Assembly: GCA_024234855.1 (NCBI GenBank)
Contig: JACKNN010000007.1
Coordinates: forward strand, 1-64,000
Reading direction: 5' to 3'
DNA length: 64,000 nt
From: Pseudomonadales bacterium
Lineage (GTDB): Bacteria; Pseudomonadota; Gammaproteobacteria; Pseudomonadales; Halieaceae
The notes under the pieces were generated by a model. It searched no databases and was not told the origin of the DNA. It saw only the letters and a program-made list of their open reading frames with translations. Within the stretch, counting starts at the first letter, position 1, and each line of letters opens with the position of its first letter. The position numbers were made by a program, and so were the translations under genes. This document shows positions 1 through 10,149 of the stretch, piece after piece.

Positions 1-259
1 TCCTTGGAGAGCATTGTGCAGAACGACCAAGACGATGCAGCAGCGGACATCGATCCTCTCGCCAGCATGAAGTCGCCATCCGACTTCGCCGGGCAGCAGC
101 TTTTCATCCAGGGCGAAGACTGGCACAACAACGCGATGCTGGGTTGGACTCACTTCCCTTGGGATATCTACGCCGCCGGCTACAAGGATGCTGCGGACGC
201 CCTGGTTGGGGCGTTGGCCGAGCGCAAGGCGTCCCTCGACAGCGTGGTCTACCCGCTAG

Positions 260-1446
260 GGAAGCTCTGCATAACCCCCGGGCAAGTCTGCTACCGGCGG
301 CGCTGAAGAGCGGCGATCATCACGCCCATGCAGCAAACTGAACTCGGATTGAACCTGAGCACCAAGCGCACGCGCAAGCGCGAGTTTCTCGCGCAGATGG
401 AGCGCGTAGTGCCGTGGACGGAGCTGGAGGCGTTGATCGCCCCGTACGCGCCGCAGGGCCTGCGCGGGCGTCCGCCGTTCTTGGTGAGCACGATGCTGCG
501 CATTCACTTCATGCAGCAGTGGTTCACGCTCAGCGACCCGGCGATGGAAGAAGCGCTGCACGACGTGCCGCTGTTTCGTGAGTTCGCGGCCCTGAACTAC
601 GAGACGCGGCTGCCCGACGAGAGCACGATCCTTCGCTTTCGCCATCTGCTCGAGGAGAACAAGCTGGCAGCGCAGATCCTGCAGACGGTCAACGAGCTGC
701 TGCAGGCCAAGGGGCTGCTGCTGAAGGCGGGCACCGTGGTCGATGCGACCCTGATCGCCGCGCCCAGCTCGACCAAGAACGCCAGTGGCGAGCGCGACCC
801 CGAGATGCACCAGACCAAGAAGGGCAATCAGTGGCACTTCGGGATGAAGGCGCACATCGGCGTGGACGCCGACTCGGGCCTTGTGCACACCGTCCGGGGC
901 ACGGCGGCCAACGTCAATGACGTGGTCGAAGCCAACAGTTTGCTGCATGGTCAGGAGAGCGACGCCTTCGGCGATGCCGGCTACCAAGGCGCGGCCAAGC
1001 GTGCCGATGCCGACGAGGGCGTCGCCTGGCACATCGCCATGCGCCCGGGCAAGCGCCGCGCGCTGGACAAGACGCGCAAGGTCGATGCGCTGGTCGATCA
1101 GCTCGAGGCGCTGAAGGCCAGCATCCGAGCCAAGGTCGAGCATCCGTTTCGCGTCATCAAGCGCCAGTTCGGGCATCTGAAGGTGCGCTACCGAGGGCTG
1201 GCGAAGAACACGGCGCAACTGACGCTGCTCTTTGCGCTGTCGAACCTGTGGATGGTGCGCCGCAAATTGCTGGTACTGGATGGACACGTCCGCCTGAAAG
1301 TTGCGAATGCGCGCTGAAATGCGGTGCAAAGGGTGCACAACAGGTTCGAATAGCGCCATCCGGCGGCTTCGAAGGTGCCGAAACGGCCGATTCGGGCTCC
1401 CTGCAGCGTGGTCGGTACTGTGCGGGGTCAATTGTTCAGACCCTCC
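260..1446 (+). mobile_element. IS5-family insertion sequence, 1187 bp
   Basis: The element is flanked by 4-bp direct repeats CTAG at 256-259 and 1447-1450, matching the YTAR target preference of IS5-family elements. Its ends are imperfect inverted repeats: GGAAGCTCTG on the left and GGAGGGTCTG on the right (reverse complement), 8 of 10 identical, both leading into a run of C. It encodes one transposase, at 328-1317, and the length fits the family. It interrupts a gene of the surrounding conjugative element. Confidence 0.88.
328..1317 (+). CDS. IS5-family transposase
   Basis: A 329-residue DDE transposase. The N-terminal third is the DUF772-type DNA-binding region, with the phrase F-L-V-S-T-M-L-R-I-H-F typical of IS5 proteins. 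The DDE/RNase H-like domain follows, with candidate catalytic segments VVDATLIAAPSS, AHIGVDADSGLVHTV and the C-terminal region around YRGLAKNTAQL. The frame is intact and full length for the family, so the element could still be mobile. The start is the ATG 68 bases inside the left end; an upstream ORF in the same area belongs to the interrupted host gene. Confidence 0.93.
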   Translation: MQQTELGLNLSTKRTRKREFLAQMERVVPWTELEALIAPYAPQGLRGRPPFLVSTMLRIHFMQQWFTLSDPAMEEALHDVPLFREFAALNYETRLPDESTILRFRHLLEENKLAAQILQTVNELLQAKGLLLKAGTVVDATLIAAPSSTKNASGERDPEMHQTKKGNQWHFGMKAHIGVDADSGLVHTVRGTAANVNDVVEANSLLHGQESDAFGDAGYQGAAKRADADEGVAWHIAMRPGKRRALDKTRKVDALVDQLEALKASIRAKVEHPFRVIKRQFGHLKVRYRGLAKNTAQLTLLFALSNLWMVRRKLLVLDGHVRLKVANAR

Positions 1447-2086
1447 CTAGTGTTCTTGTATCGCCAAGGACTGGAACTCCAACTGAAATTGATCCTGCCG
1501 CTGGCCCGCCGCCTGGCTGGCAAGGAAGCGGTCGCCGATCATCAACACGGCTTGATGCCACTGTGGAACGAACTGCGCCGGCACCTCCAACAGCTCGATC
1601 CTCGCGAGGACGACAAAGAGCTAGCGGCCACTGAGGATTTCATCCGCCAACTCGATACCGTCGATCCCGGTTCCTTCGCTTTCCGGTATCCCAGGACGAA
1701 GAAGGGCGAGGTGTCGCTCCCCGAGCTGCGGCACGTCAACGTAAGGCACCTCTCAGAAGTCATGGACAGCGTGTTCATGCTGCTGGGCGGCATCTATTCC
1801 TGGCTGGGCGAGATGGATCAGAACGACGGCTACTACTGAGATTGCTGAAAGCCATTCAGCCGCGATGGCAGCCTGGGCCAGCTCACAGTCGGCGCACAGC
1901 GCCTGCAGCTTGTTGGGATAGCGCCGTGTCGCATTGATCGTGGCACAGCATCGTTGCTGCCCCTATACCCAAGGCTTCCTAAAGGCCAAAGGGCTGGGGA
2001 AGGGGCAAGGGAATGGGGCCAAGGGAAATGGCCCTACCCGAAAAGGCCAAAAGGCTCCCCCGACCGGCCACCGTCTGGGGTTCGCC

Positions 2087-3985
2087 ATGCTCTCGCTGTT
2101 CCAACGAAAACGGCCGCCGCCTGCTTCCGGCGTGGCGCCGACACCCACTCCTCCCGCCAATCCCGGCAAAGGGCTGATGCGGCCGGAGCCGGCCGCATCG
2201 CTGCTGGCGACACCGCGCCGGCAGCGACTGCTGGAACACATCTGGCAGCGCACCTCGCTGTCGCGCCGCCAGTTCGCCACGCTGTACCTAACGCCCTTGG
2301 AACGCTACGCTGACTTGGTCCAGCAGTTCCCGGCCTCGGAATCGCATCACCATGCCTACCCAGGCGGCATGCTGGACCATGGCCTGGAGATCGTCGCCTA
2401 CGCCCTGAAGCTGCGGCAGTCGCACCTGCTGCCCGCGGGCACTACACCGGAGGCGCAAGCCGCCCAGGCCGAAGCCTGGACGGCCGGCACCGCCTATGCG
2501 GCGCTGTTGCACGACATCGGCAAGGTCGCCGTCGACCTGCACGTGGAGTACGCGGACGGCACGGTCTGGCATCCCTGGCACGGCCCGTTGCGGCGGCCGT
2601 ACCGCTTCCGCTACAGGAAGGAGCGCGAGTACCGGCTGCACAGCGCCGCCACGGGGCTACTCTATGCCCGGCTGCTCGATCCGGGCATCTTCGACTGGCT
2701 CGCTGGCTATCCCGATCTGTGGGCCGCGCTCCTGTACGTGCTGGCCGGCCAGTACGAGCACGCCGGCACGCTCGGCGAGCTGGTGGTGCAGGCCGACCAG
2801 GCATCGGTGGCCCAGGAACTCGGCGGCGATCCCAGCAAGGCGCTGGCTGCCCCCAAGCACGCCCTGCAGCGCAAGCTGCTCGACGGCCTGCGTTTCCTGC
2901 TGCGCGAGGAATTCAAGCTGAACCAGCCCCAGGCTTCGGACGGCTGGCTGACCCAGGATGCGTTGTGGCTGGTGAGCAAGACCGTCTCGGACAAGCTGCG
3001 CGCCCATCTGCTGCAGCAAGGCATCGACGGCATCCCGGCGAGCAACACGGCGGTGTTCAACGTGCTGCAGGATCACGGCATCGCCTTGCCCACATCGGAC
3101 GGCAAGGCGATCTGGAAGGCCTCGGTCACGAGCGACGCCGGCTGGTCGCACAGCTTCACGTTCCTGAAGCTGTCGCCCGCGCTGATCTGGGAAGCAGCCG
3201 ATCGGCCCGCACCGTTCGCCGGGCAGGTGCAGGTCGAGCAGGAGCCAGAAGACGCGGCGCAGCAGGTTCCCGCAGCGCCTGGTGCGGCACGCGCGGGACC
3301 AGAGCCTGCACTGTCCGGCGCGCCGCCGGTCGCACCTGTGATGATGGCCGCGGCTGCGGACAACGGCGTCGGTGCGCTGCTCGATCTGCTGGACATGGCA
3401 CCTGCCACGCCGGCGTCGAACCTGATCCCGCCCGAAGCCGCCACCGGCGCGCAGGCCGGCGCCGAAGGTGATCCTCGGGGCAGCATGCCGGCAGCGATGC
3501 CGACAGCGCCGCCAGCCGCAACGCCCCGGCCACAGGCCGAGCCCTCCGGCAAAGACTTCATGGGCTGGCTGACCCAGGGCGTGCGGTCGCGAAAGCTCAT
3601 CATCAACGACGCCAAAGCCTTGGTACATACCGTCGCCGGCACGGCCTACCTGGTCAGCCCTGGCGTCTTCCAGCGGTACGCGCAAGAGCATCCGCAGGTC
3701 GCGGCCATTGCCAGGCAAGAGAAGCTGGAAGCATGGCAGTGGGTGCAGAAGCGCTTCGAGAAGTTGGGCGCACATCGCAAGCAGCCCAGCGGCCTGAACA
3801 TCTGGACCTGCGACGTCACCGGCCCACGCAAATCGCGGCGGCTGCACGGCTACCTGCTGGCGCGGCCCGAGGCGCTATTCGGGGAAGTGCCGCCCGATAA
3901 CCCCTACCTGCGTCTCGCCAACGAGGCCCCAACGCGCGAAAATCCCGCAGTTCAAAACGATAACGATAACGACGAGCAGGAATAG
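2087..3985 (+). CDS. traI: MobH-family relaxase TraI (TraI_2 / DUF1528 type)
   Basis: A 632-residue protein of the TraI_2 relaxase family used by ICEclc- and SXT/R391-type elements to nick the origin of transfer. An HD-type metal centre is visible: the triple histidine of ESHHHAYPGGMLDHG (around residues 84-98) and LLHDIGK further on. A low-complexity Ala/Pro-rich linker (about residues 360-485) leads to a C-terminal DUF1528-type domain containing KDFMGWLTQGV and the segment NIWTCDV. I chose the ATG at 2087, where family similarity begins; the frame stays open upstream to 1934 but that stretch is low-complexity. Its expected partners (coupling protein, type IV secretion genes) would lie left of the window. 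Confidence 0.87.
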   Translation: MLSLFQRKRPPPASGVAPTPTPPANPGKGLMRPEPAASLLATPRRQRLLEHIWQRTSLSRRQFATLYLTPLERYADLVQQFPASESHHHAYPGGMLDHGLEIVAYALKLRQSHLLPAGTTPEAQAAQAEAWTAGTAYAALLHDIGKVAVDLHVEYADGTVWHPWHGPLRRPYRFRYRKEREYRLHSAATGLLYARLLDPGIFDWLAGYPDLWAALLYVLAGQYEHAGTLGELVVQADQASVAQELGGDPSKALAAPKHALQRKLLDGLRFLLREEFKLNQPQASDGWLTQDALWLVSKTVSDKLRAHLLQQGIDGIPASNTAVFNVLQDHGIALPTSDGKAIWKASVTSDAGWSHSFTFLKLSPALIWEAADRPAPFAGQVQVEQEPEDAAQQVPAAPGAARAGPEPALSGAPPVAPVMMAAAADNGVGALLDLLDMAPATPASNLIPPEAATGAQAGAEGDPRGSMPAAMPTAPPAATPRPQAEPSGKDFMGWLTQGVRSRKLIINDAKALVHTVAGTAYLVSPGVFQRYAQEHPQVAAIARQEKLEAWQWVQKRFEKLGAHRKQPSGLNIWTCDVTGPRKSRRLHGYLLARPEALFGEVPPDNPYLRLANEAPTRENPAVQNDNDNDEQE

Positions 3986-4009
3986 TAGGCGGCCACGCCC
4001 CGGCCGGCT

Positions 4010-4315
4010 TTAATCCTCAGACTTGGGAGGAGCCGGCTCGGCCAGCTTGGCCTCAGTCAGGGCCATCAGGTGGGCGGAACTGCATTTCAGCGCACGGGCG
4101 ATTTTGAGGATCAAGGGCAGCGTGGGGACGTGCTCGCCGCGCTCGATCTTTCCCATGTGCGAGCGCTCAATGCCGGCCAGGTGCGCCAGCGTTTCCTGGG
4201 CGACGCCCTGGCTCGTTCTCTGATCGCGAACGGCGGCCCCAAACGCGATGGCTGGTTCTGCTTCGTAGGTGGTCGTGCCGGTGGGTCGGCCTCTCTGAAT
4301 TGGGCGCTTCTGCAT
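4010..4315 (-). CDS. XRE-family helix-turn-helix regulator
   Basis: A 101-residue protein with a Cro/C1-type HTH in its middle: AVRDQRTSQGVAQETLAHLA, then GIERSHMGKIERGEHVPTL, the classic Q-E-x-L-A…S-x-x-x-K-I-E-R-G pattern. It probably binds DNA as a dimer and controls integrase or transfer genes of the element. It lies convergent with traI and divergent from the LysR-like gene. The ATG at 4315 is preferred over a TTG two codons upstream; neither has a strong ribosome site. The target is unknown. Confidence 0.82.
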   Translation of the reverse strand: MQKRPIQRGRPTGTTTYEAEPAIAFGAAVRDQRTSQGVAQETLAHLAGIERSHMGKIERGEHVPTLPLILKIARALKCSSAHLMALTEAKLAEPAPPKSED

Positions 4316-4435
4316 TGGCAAAAGCGTCGAGCATTGCCCGTAGATAAACCACGTTAAACTTAACTCAACAACGCGATTGCATGTTTCATGCTCTCGCCGC
4401 CGCCATGAGTTTCTGCCCTTGGGAGGAAGTTGGAT

Positions 4436-5056
4436 GTGACATCGATCGATGCCTCCACCGCGATCCGCGTGGCCGTGCTCGGTGAGTGGGTGCCTTCACA
4501 ACTTGCCGACGTGCTGGCACTGCAGCGCGCCGAAGAGCCGGAAACCTCTGCTGCATTGGTCAGATGCGCTGCGGCCGGGCCGGCGAGCAAGTCGCTGGAC
4601 GATGGCTTCGATTTCGCGCTGTCGTCCACGGACCTGGAATGGCCTGGCTGGGTGTGCGAGCCGTTGTGGCATGACATGCTCGCCGTAGCCGTGGCCAAGC
4701 GTTCACACATGCTGATCCATCGCGAAGTGCCGTGCCATGAACTGCAGAAGCAGCCTCTCATCTGTGCGCAATCTACCTGCGACGAACCGTGGCAGGCCCT
4801 AGTGCATCGGCTGATCGGCGACGCGCCGCACGAGCAGGTCGTGAGCACCTTCGACATGGCGATGACGCTGGTCGCTGCGGGATACGGCATTGCCATCGCA
4901 CCTGCCACGCGGCTGGCGGGATACCAGTGCCGAGGCATCGCGGTGCGACCGCTGGCCGGCGCGCCGCCCATCGTGATGGCCTACCTGCTGCACACGTGTG
5001 CGGCCCTGACCGAACCGCAGGAGCGATTCGCGCGCCGCGTCCGCTCCGTTTCTTGA
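4436..5056 (+). CDS. LysR-type substrate-binding domain protein lacking the DNA-binding domain
   Basis: A 206-residue protein matching only the periplasmic-binding-like effector domain of LysR regulators, including a STFDMAMTLVAAGYGIAIAP segment that corresponds to the conserved effector-pocket region. The N-terminal winged HTH is absent, and the sequence upstream of the start encodes no HTH in any frame I read. GGAGG at 4422-4426 is well spaced for the GTG at 4436 and poorly spaced for the TTG at 4430, so I use GTG. A stand-alone effector domain next to an ICE integrase may modulate another regulator; a decayed LysR is the alternative. Confidence 0.7.
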   Translation: MTSIDASTAIRVAVLGEWVPSQLADVLALQRAEEPETSAALVRCAAAGPASKSLDDGFDFALSSTDLEWPGWVCEPLWHDMLAVAVAKRSHMLIHREVPCHELQKQPLICAQSTCDEPWQALVHRLIGDAPHEQVVSTFDMAMTLVAAGYGIAIAPATRLAGYQCRGIAVRPLAGAPPIVMAYLLHTCAALTEPQERFARRVRSVS

Positions 5057-5067
5057 AGCCAACCGCG

Positions 5068-6990
5068 TCAAGGTTCCATCAGGTCTTCGGCGGTATCGGC
5101 CGTGATGGCGTCCTGCACCAGGCGCTGCACGCTGCGCCGTACCTGCACCGGAATGTCGGAGTCGTCGGGATCGTCCGCCGCGATGCTCTGCGCCGCGGTC
5201 AGACGCGCGGCCAGGTGCAGGTTCTTCGGGTTGACCGCCTCGATGGCGGCGCGCCCGCCGAGCGCGTCATAGGGCTGCAGGAGCGCGTGGTAGATGGCCC
5301 AGGTATCAAGCCCCCGCGGCACCTGTTTCAGCACGGATTGCACGAGCCTGCGCTTGAGCGGATCGAGCTGCCAGTCCGGCACCCGCTGCCCGCGGTGGCC
5401 CATGTGGATCGACAGCAGGTTGCCGGCCTGGATTTCGTAGGTAATCCAGCGGCGCGACTTGCCCGCGAGCTTGGCGTAGTCCGCCACCGAGAGGTTGTGG
5501 GGGGCCTCGAAGGTCTCCAGCACCTGCAGGCGTTCGCGCTGCACCTCCGACAGCCGAGGCCGCGCGTACTCGGGCATGCGCACGGCCGACAGTCGCTGCA
5601 CCGATGCCGGCGCTGCGGGCATGTCGGGCGTCGGCGCGGTCACGATCAACTGCGGTGCCGTGAGGTCGACCACTGGCGGCTGCGCGGCCGCCTGGCCAGC
5701 GATGGTCGGCAGGCCTTGCAGCGTGATGGTCAGATGCCGGCTGGCGACCTCGACTTGGTTCTGCTCGAACAGGTCGAGCCGATCGGCCCAATCCTGCATC
5801 ATCACGCGGCGCTGCTCGACGTACTCGGCATGGTTGTAGGTCGCGCTGATCTTGTCCGGATCGGCATGCGAGAGCTGGGCATCCACCCACTTCTTCGGAT
5901 AGCCGAGTTCGTTGAGCGCCGTCGAAATCGTCGCGCGGATGCCGTGACCCGTGAGCTGGTCCTCATAGCCCATGCGCTTGAGCGCGCCGTTGAACGTGTT
6001 TTCGCTGACGGGATGCTTGAGGCACCAGTCGCCCGGGATGAGGTAGACCTGAGCTGGCTTGCACTGGTCCAGCAGGTGCCGAACGATCTCCTGGGCCTGC
6101 ACCGACAGCGGCACGATGTACGGCGGGATATCCACCAGGCGCTTGCGCTTCTTCTTGGTGAGCAACGCACGCTGCTTGAGCCTGGCCACCGGGATGATCC
6201 ACAGGCCTTGTTCGAGGTCGAACTGGTCGGGCGTGGCGAAACGCAGCTCGCCGGTGCGCACCCCGGTGAGCATCAGCAGCCGCAGGCCCAACTGCGTGTT
6301 CAGGCGGCCGCGATACTTGCGCAGCGTCTGCAGCATGATCGGCAGCTCGGGCATGCGCAGGAACGGGTTGTGATCAACTGGCGGCAGCGGCAACGCGACG
6401 ACCTCCAAGTCCTTGGACGGGTTGTCGTGCATGTTCGGGATCGCCACCGTGGCATAGGTGAACAGTTGAGTGAACCATGTCCTGAGCTTCTCGGCCACTG
6501 ACAGCGAGCCGCGCTTTTCCACCTTGCCGATGATGTCCAGCAGATGCGCGCGCGTGATGTCGTAGATGGTCAGGTGACGCAGCACCGGGAACACGTCTTT
6601 CTTGAACACGCGGGCGATCTGCTCCAGGCTGGTCTGCCGACCTTCCTCCAACGACAGCTTGCGATGTGTCAGCCACTGGTCGTAGACCGCCTGGAACGTG
6701 TGTTCGCCCGCCAGCACGATGGCGTGGCGCTTGCGCTTGCGTTCCGTGTGCGGATTGACGCCCTTGGCGAGCAGGTTGCGGGCTTCATCGCGAAGCTCGC
6801 GCGCCTCCTTCAGGGAGAGCGCCGGGTAGCTGCCGAAGGACATGCGATCGCGCTTGCCGCCCCAGGTGAAGCGGAAGTGCCAGGCCTTGGCGCCGTGGGC
6901 GGCGACGAAGAGGGAGAGGCCATCGGAATCGGCCAGGGTGTAGGTTTTGCCGGTCGTCTTGGCCTGGCGAACCATGAGATCTGAGAGCAT
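5068..6990 (-). CDS. int: Tyrosine recombinase / ICE integrase (IntB13-like, tRNA-Gly specific)
   Basis: A 640-residue P4-type site-specific recombinase that should integrate and excise the element at the adjacent tRNA-Gly. It has an N-terminal arm-binding DUF4102 domain (ADSDGLSLFV…GGKRDRMSFGSYPALSL), a core-binding domain, and a catalytic domain with Arg in LTGVRTGELR, His and Arg in LTGHGIRATIS, His in QLSHADP and the nucleophile Tyr in SATYNHAEY. The roughly 200-residue C-terminal extension beyond the tyrosine is typical of ICEclc/PAGI-2 integrases. I start at the ATG at 6990, preceded by AGGAG; longer frames run into the attachment region. The stop lies 11 bases from the LysR-like gene end. 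Confidence 0.93.
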   Translation of the reverse strand: MLSDLMVRQAKTTGKTYTLADSDGLSLFVAAHGAKAWHFRFTWGGKRDRMSFGSYPALSLKEARELRDEARNLLAKGVNPHTERKRKRHAIVLAGEHTFQAVYDQWLTHRKLSLEEGRQTSLEQIARVFKKDVFPVLRHLTIYDITRAHLLDIIGKVEKRGSLSVAEKLRTWFTQLFTYATVAIPNMHDNPSKDLEVVALPLPPVDHNPFLRMPELPIMLQTLRKYRGRLNTQLGLRLLMLTGVRTGELRFATPDQFDLEQGLWIIPVARLKQRALLTKKKRKRLVDIPPYIVPLSVQAQEIVRHLLDQCKPAQVYLIPGDWCLKHPVSENTFNGALKRMGYEDQLTGHGIRATISTALNELGYPKKWVDAQLSHADPDKISATYNHAEYVEQRRVMMQDWADRLDLFEQNQVEVASRHLTITLQGLPTIAGQAAAQPPVVDLTAPQLIVTAPTPDMPAAPASVQRLSAVRMPEYARPRLSEVQRERLQVLETFEAPHNLSVADYAKLAGKSRRWITYEIQAGNLLSIHMGHRGQRVPDWQLDPLKRRLVQSVLKQVPRGLDTWAIYHALLQPYDALGGRAAIEAVNPKNLHLAARLTAAQSIAADDPDDSDIPVQVRRSVQRLVQDAITADTAEDLMEP

Positions 6991-7130
6991 GAGCCCAACT
7001 CCTAAGAAGCGAGTTGGATGCATGGTCCTGTTCGATCCCGCGCTCCTCCAGCAAGAAAGCGGAAGCGGGAAGCTCCGCTTTCCGATGTACCACTTGATGC
7101 ACCGTTTTGTACCGGCCGTCAGTGGTTTTC

Positions 7131-7220
7131 TCTGGAAGTCACTGGATTCAGCGATGGTGAAAAAGCTGAACCGTGACAATCACTTGCGACGTTCCTCGGT
7201 CTTTTCTGGAAGTCCCTGGA
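7131..7220. repeat. Near-perfect 16-bp direct repeat beside the attachment site
   Basis: TCTGGAAGTCACTGGA at 7131-7146 and TCTGGAAGTCCCTGGA at 7205-7220 differ by one base and are 74 bp apart. Both lie between the integrase start and the tRNA-Gly 3' end. Position suggests integrase arm-type or excisionase sites, or part of the integrase promoter; this is inference. Confidence 0.5.
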
Positions 7221-7229
7221 AAGTCGCAG

Positions 7230-7303
7230 TGGAGCGGGTGATGAGAATCGAACTCCCGTATGCAGCTTGGGAAGCTGCCGTTCTACCATTGAACTACACC
7301 CGC
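7230..7303 (-). tRNA. tRNA-Gly (anticodon CCC)
   Basis: A complete 74-nt cloverleaf with encoded CCA. The acceptor stem pairs GCGGGTG with CACCCGC, the anticodon stem is GCAGC/GCTGC with loop TTCCCAA, and the T loop is TTCGATT. Its 3' end faces the integrase gene and is the inferred attachment site of the ICE. Confidence 0.97.
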
Positions 7304-7390
7304 GCAATCCCGGTGACACTGCAAAGCGCGCATAGAATAACAGAGAACCGGTCGGGTAGAAGCGGTCTTTTTCTCGAAACCCTTACCGGC

Positions 7391-7424
7391 AAAATAAAAA
7401 GGGGTAGCATTGCTGCAACCCCTT
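7391..7424 (-). terminator. Rho-independent terminator downstream of tRNA-Asn
   Basis: Read on the minus strand, AAGGGGT pairs with ACCCCTT around a 12-nt loop and is followed by TTTTTATTTT. It lies 16 bases past the 3' end of tRNA-Asn, so tRNA-Gly further on probably has its own promoter. Confidence 0.82.
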
Positions 7425-7439
7425 CATATTTTTACTAAA

Positions 7440-7515
7440 TGGCTCCGCCTGCTGGGCTCGAACCAGCGACCCATTGATTAACAGTCAATTGCTCTACCAA
7501 CTGAGCTAAGGCGGA
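7440..7515 (-). tRNA. tRNA-Asn (anticodon GTT)
   Basis: A complete 76-nt cloverleaf with encoded CCA. The acceptor 5' strand is TCCGCCT, the anticodon loop is CTGTTAA and the T loop is TTCGAGC. A strong terminator follows. Confidence 0.97.
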
Positions 7516-7629
7516 ATGGCGTTAACCAGAGGTCGCGTATATTAATGATCGAGGGGGGGCTGGTCAACCGCTATTTAAGCATGGCCGACGGATAGTGCAG
7601 ACGCCCGGTTTGCGGTCGCAGGCGCGCTG

Positions 7630-7902
7630 TCAGGGCCCAAAAAGCTGGCCGCCAACCAGCCAGAGGGCGACGCCGGCGAGTATACCTGCCGCGAGTATCA
7701 TCGCAACCAGCACGATGGCCCGGCTGCGACCCTCCGGGCGGTGAATGCCGGACGCGGTCCGGCGCCGCTGCGGGTATTGGGCGGTATCACTCGGGGTGTT
7801 CCCGTCACGCCTGTCCAGCGAATCATCCCGCCGTGGCTTTCTCGACTGGTACCAGAAATAGACGGCGCCGTGCAGCAATAAGTACACGCCAAAAGCCATC
7901 AT
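7630..7902 (-). CDS. Small two-helix membrane protein, hypothetical
   Basis: A 90-residue frame with a hydrophobic N-terminus (MMAFGVYLLLHGAVYFWYQ), a charged, Arg-rich middle of about 45 residues, and a C-terminal membrane helix (VLVAMILAAGILAGVALWLV). The alternation looks like a real small inner-membrane protein. The start is unsure: ATG at 7902 or GTG at 7926, neither with a good ribosome site. The frame stays open upstream into antisense of uvrB, which I treat as a shadow. It has no recognised family and lies divergent from uvrB. Confidence 0.45.
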   Translation of the reverse strand: MMAFGVYLLLHGAVYFWYQSRKPRRDDSLDRRDGNTPSDTAQYPQRRRTASGIHRPEGRSRAIVLVAMILAAGILAGVALWLVGGQLFGP

Positions 7903-8130
7903 CAGTGCGGTATTGGTATCGATCACAAAGTCACTACCGGTTAGTTTTCCACGCTCAGTGTCCCCCGGGAGCGGCTGTGGGGGGATGGCGCCGGACGCCA
8001 ATCGCATGGCCGCGGGCGACAAGCTGCGGCATTGTTCCCTGGCGATGCCGGCGCCGACGTTCCGGGCTGCATTTCGCGCCCATGTGAACCATAATGGTGG
8101 GCTAATTCGCGCCAGGCAACAGGTGGCATA

Positions 8131-10141
<2,011 letters not shown>

Positions 10142-10149
<8 letters not shown>

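Larger units (their letters stand above)
1..1839 (+). pseudogene. Helical hypothetical protein gene interrupted by an IS5-family element (5' partial)
   Basis: The reading frame is open from the window edge to base 259, is broken by the insertion sequence, and resumes at 1451 to a TGA ending at 1839. Removing the IS and one copy of CTAG restores one continuous frame reading V-Y-P-L-V-F-L-Y-R across the junction. The second half is helix-rich, with a Y-R-Q-G-L-E-L-Q-L-K stretch resembling small HEPN-like or uncharacterised accessory proteins of mobile elements, but I do not recognise a family. The intact C-terminus shows that the disruption is recent. The N-terminus lies outside the window. Confidence 0.75.
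1..7229. mobile_element. Integrase end of an ICEclc/PAGI-2-type integrative conjugative element
   Basis: This is one end of an integrated element running off the left edge. From the tRNA inward it carries a P4-type tyrosine integrase, a LysR-like protein, an XRE regulator, a MobH-type TraI relaxase and a gene split by an insertion sequence. The integrase lies against the 3' end of tRNA-Gly, the target known for IntB13 of ICEclc. The tRNA copy stays intact at this junction. The other end, with the second copy of the tRNA 3' end, is not in the window, so element length and cargo cannot be stated. The family assignment rests on integrase length and target together with the MobH relaxase. Confidence 0.8.

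Noticed and set aside
4789..6501. 570-codon open frame antisense to the integrase
   Set aside because: Composition is Arg/Gly/His-rich, with no recognisable domain; the integrase is clearly real.
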